From NCBI GenBank assembly GCA_963854835.1, contig OY978525.1:2127501-2191500 (forward strand): a stretch of 64,000 nt of DNA. Reading direction: 5' to 3'. The notes beneath the pieces are model-generated. The model saw only the letters and a program-made list of their open reading frames with translations. It was not told where the DNA came from and did no database searches. Positions 61,637 through 64,000 of the stretch are shown here, one piece after another. Both the position numbers and the translations under genes were made by a program. How positions within the stretch are numbered: the first letter of the stretch is position 1; each line of letters opens with the position of its first letter. This DNA is from Megamerina dolium (taxonomy: Eukaryota; Arthropoda; Insecta; Diptera; Megamerinidae).

Positions 61637-62470
61637 ACGGGTGTTTTTTTAGAGTGAAGCAGTTCCCGATGTGTTAAAATGGTATAGCAGTTATTAAATG
61701 TGGTAACCCTAAAGCCATTTTTTTACTCAATAATTTGCATTTGCCATTTCATCATTGGAAATATTAAAATTTCATTACGAAAATCGTGTTTATATAATCG
61801 AAACTCAAAGATCACTTTTTTATTCAGTGATGAGGCTGTATTTTTGGCTCAATGGATAGGTAAACAAGCATAATTGTCAAATTTGGAGTGAAGATAATAC
61901 ACAAGAAATTCCTCATCACAATTATATCCAGAAAAATTTACTGTTAAGTTCGGTTTATGGGCTGGTGGAATCATCGGTCTACACTTTTTAAAAACGCCGA
62001 ATTCAACAACGTAATCGTCAATGGCGATCGCTACAGAACCATTAAAACTGACTATTTGATTACCTAATTGTGTGGATCCAGCAAGATGGTGCTATTTGCC
62101 AAATACAGTACGTAACAATTGATTTCTTGAAGGAAACATTTGGCGACAACATAATCTCCTGAAATGGACCTGTGAATTATAATGCAAGATCTTGCGATTT
62201 AATTGCTCTGGGCTTTTTTTTATGGGAATATGTGAAAGGGCTAATTTATGTTGATAAACCAGCAACTTTGTATGAATGCCAAGCCAAATTAGGTGCCAAT
62301 TGCTTGAAAAAGTAATCGAAAATTGAGTTTCTTGTTTACGCCACGTTCGGCCCAGTCACTGGGAACATATGCTCGAAATCATATTCAAGCGCATAAAATT
62401 ATTCTTCCAATAAAACCAATATTTAGCATAGAATTTTAAAGTGCTTCACTCTAAAAGAAAAAACACCCGG
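61637..62470 (+). mobile_element. DD41D mariner (rosa-like), decayed, about 830 bp
   Basis: Terminal inverted repeats ACGGGTGTTTTTTTAGAGTG at the left and the reverse complement of TTCACTCTAAAAGAAAAAAC...ACCCGG at the right. A TA lies on each side (61635-61636 and 62471-62472). At about 0.83 kb it is shorter than an intact mariner, and the N-terminal third of the transposase is missing or unreadable. The right TIR end is reiterated outwards as a 7-bp tandem repeat. Confidence 0.85.
61815..62320 (+). pseudogene. DD41D mariner transposase pseudogene, third Asp lost
   Basis: FLFSDEAVF gives the first catalytic Asp (61829-61831). After a frame change come NKHNCQIWSEDNTQEIP and SSVYGLVESSVYTF. 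Then WIQQDGAICQ carries the second Asp (62085-62087), and FLKETFGDNIIS is followed by a TGA. RSCDLIALGFFLWEYVKG ends the readable part. Counting 41 residues from the second Asp lands on Gly in ALGFF, where related elements have Asp (LDYFLW), so the triad is broken. The 41-residue spacing is that of the 'rosa' basal mariner group known from tephritids, as I remember it. It also has stops and frame changes. Confidence 0.8.
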
Positions 62471-62500
62471 TACCCGGTACCCGGTACCCGGTACCCGGTA
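62466..62500. repeat. (CCCGGTA)5 minisatellite at the transposon end
   Basis: Five perfect 7-bp units. The first CCCGG is the last five bases of the mariner right TIR and the first TA is its target-site TA. Each junction makes a KpnI-type GGTACC palindrome. Strikingly GC-rich for this window. Confidence 0.93.
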
Positions 62501-64000
62501 CTAAGTGTTATAAAGGAAAGCACACATTCAATATATCCATAACTCCTCGCTTCAAGCTTATAAATATATTAAAATATTAAAATTGTCTCTACTTACGGTA
62601 GAATTGTGAAATTGTTAAACCTTTTAGCTGACACCACTCCAGCGCTGTAAATAGAAAGGCAGAGAAAAATTTGAATTTACCTTAATTAAATTTTTTTTAT
62701 ACATTTAACATTAATTATTTTTGTAATACAATAATAATATACACTTTAACATAATGTTTTGTGGAGAAAATTACGAAAATTTACTAGATTGAAATTTAGA
62801 AAAAATTTGCTTTTTCACACAATAAAAAATCATCGATATTTGACGATGTTAACATTGTGTAACAAATTACCCTCAACCTCTAACGCTTTGCGCAATTTAA
62901 TTTCTCATTTATTTTTAGTCATCATACTATAATGTATCTATGCTTTCAAAGGCATACACATAGACACACACACACACACGTAATGATAATACTTCTGTGA
63001 TTTATTTCATATTGCGTAGAATTTTAGTAATCGAGAAAACTTTTACAAATTTCCTTATGTCCATACAATTGCCTTGATATCAACATTTTTGATGCTTTGA
63101 TCATTGCAATGCTGTTGTGCTGTGAAAATCTACACAATGTGTTAGAGTGACGTAATGCAACAATGTAGTAATTTATAGTATAAATGCAGAAAATACGAAA
63201 AGTCAAAATAGAATCAGAAAAAGACAATGTAGTAGTACAAATGAGAAATCCGTATAGAAATGAAAGCATTGTTGCTATGTGAACGCATTGATTTAAACGC
63301 ATGCACAACACTATACATATATGATTATAGTCGTACATGTGAAGACAGCTAGAGACATACAGAATACAATACGATAAAGTTCCAAAGGACATAACCGTAC
63401 TAACATAAACATACTGTCGTTACGATTATCCTTTTAACTGTTCTCACTACTGAACTCATGTAGTCTCATGTACATGCTCGTTTGTCCATTTGGTTTGGGT
63501 TTATTATTTTTTTTTTTTTTGTGTGAGAAATGAAGAAGAAAGTAAAAACTATTACAGCAATGGGCTAGAGCATATAATGATTGTTTCTCACTTCTCGCTT
63601 GTTGGCATTTTTCTCCAAACGAAACGAAAGGCAGCCGTAGCAAAATCCAAAACTAAACTTTTATCAGCTGCATTTGAATTTGATTTATTTTTTTTTTTTT
63701 GGAAAAAATCACAATTTTTTCGAGATTTAACAAATTTCTATTTTTTCACATTTTTTTTTTTTTATAAAACAAAATTTGTAAAGTTTTATTTAAATCTCTT
63801 ATGTACGCCTCCATATTAAACTAGTATAGTTTTGCAACTGTTAAATTAATATTTTAAAATTTATGCAAATATTGTGGGTGCTTGGTGATGGTGCTGAATC
63901 GGAAATAAACGGGACAGTAAGCAGAAAGCACTCAAATGAATAAAACTTTAAGATCGAATTGTTGAAGCAGGAAATGAAAAGTGGCTGATGATGGGTATAA
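62501..64000. other. AT-rich non-coding DNA
   Basis: No gene recognised. A CA tract at about 62962-62978, several poly-T runs (63506-63520, 63690-63700, 63750-63762). The last 130 bases are more even but lack a frame long enough to judge. Confidence 0.5.

Overview
The window reads as fly nuclear DNA, most likely from a tephritid fruit fly (Bactrocera/Ceratitis/Rhagoletis group). It is strongly AT-rich, full of short microsatellites, and carries insect-type mariner, LINE and SINE remnants. One remnant has the D-41-D catalytic spacing I associate with the tephritid 'rosa' mariner lineage. The taxon is inferred from composition and transposon content only.

I found no convincing host protein-coding exon, rRNA or functional tRNA in the 64 kb. 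Nearly all open frames are microsatellite translations or chance frames. The window is therefore probably intergenic or inside one very large intron. The only real coding sequence is decayed transposon sequence.

Transposons by position: a 188-bp mariner deletion derivative (1381-1568); a 5'-truncated RTE-like LINE with reverse transcriptase (about 12.70-14.59 kb); a possible TTAA-flanked MITE (23185-23277); the C-terminal RT and RNase H of a LOA/R1/I-like LINE on the minus strand (25.77-27.12 kb); what looks like an internally deleted LINE (about 41.63-42.56 kb); a decayed irritans-like mariner on the minus strand (44.47-45.75 kb); a second decayed mariner that matches both ends of the 188-bp element (49.80-51.01 kb); a tRNA-derived SINE (about 54.37-54.70 kb) whose 3' end resembles that of the 42-kb LINE; and a DD41D mariner (61637-62470) whose right end runs into a 7-bp tandem repeat.

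The most notable material is three families of diverged tandem repeats scattered through the window. Family A has a near-invariant 153-bp period and occurs at eight loci in both orientations (4.65-5.44, 8.09-9.2, 18.3-19.65, 28.2-28.65, 35.76-36.42, 41.28-41.56, 46.8-47.95 and 61.19-61.56 kb). Family B has a period near 165 bp and occurs at seven loci (1.57-2.3, 11.04-11.9, 30.57-31.1, 37.37-37.63, 49.5-49.79, 53.9-54.19 and 57.1-58.78 kb). Family C is a single array at 32.54-33.64 kb. At least three family A arrays end, on the same side relative to repeat orientation, in a similar non-repetitive module. This suggests a composite mobile element with a central tandem array, in the manner of Helentron/DINE elements. 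A young 444-bp tandem duplication (52.38-53.26 kb) and a very long AT dinucleotide tract (20.48-20.56 kb) complete the layout.
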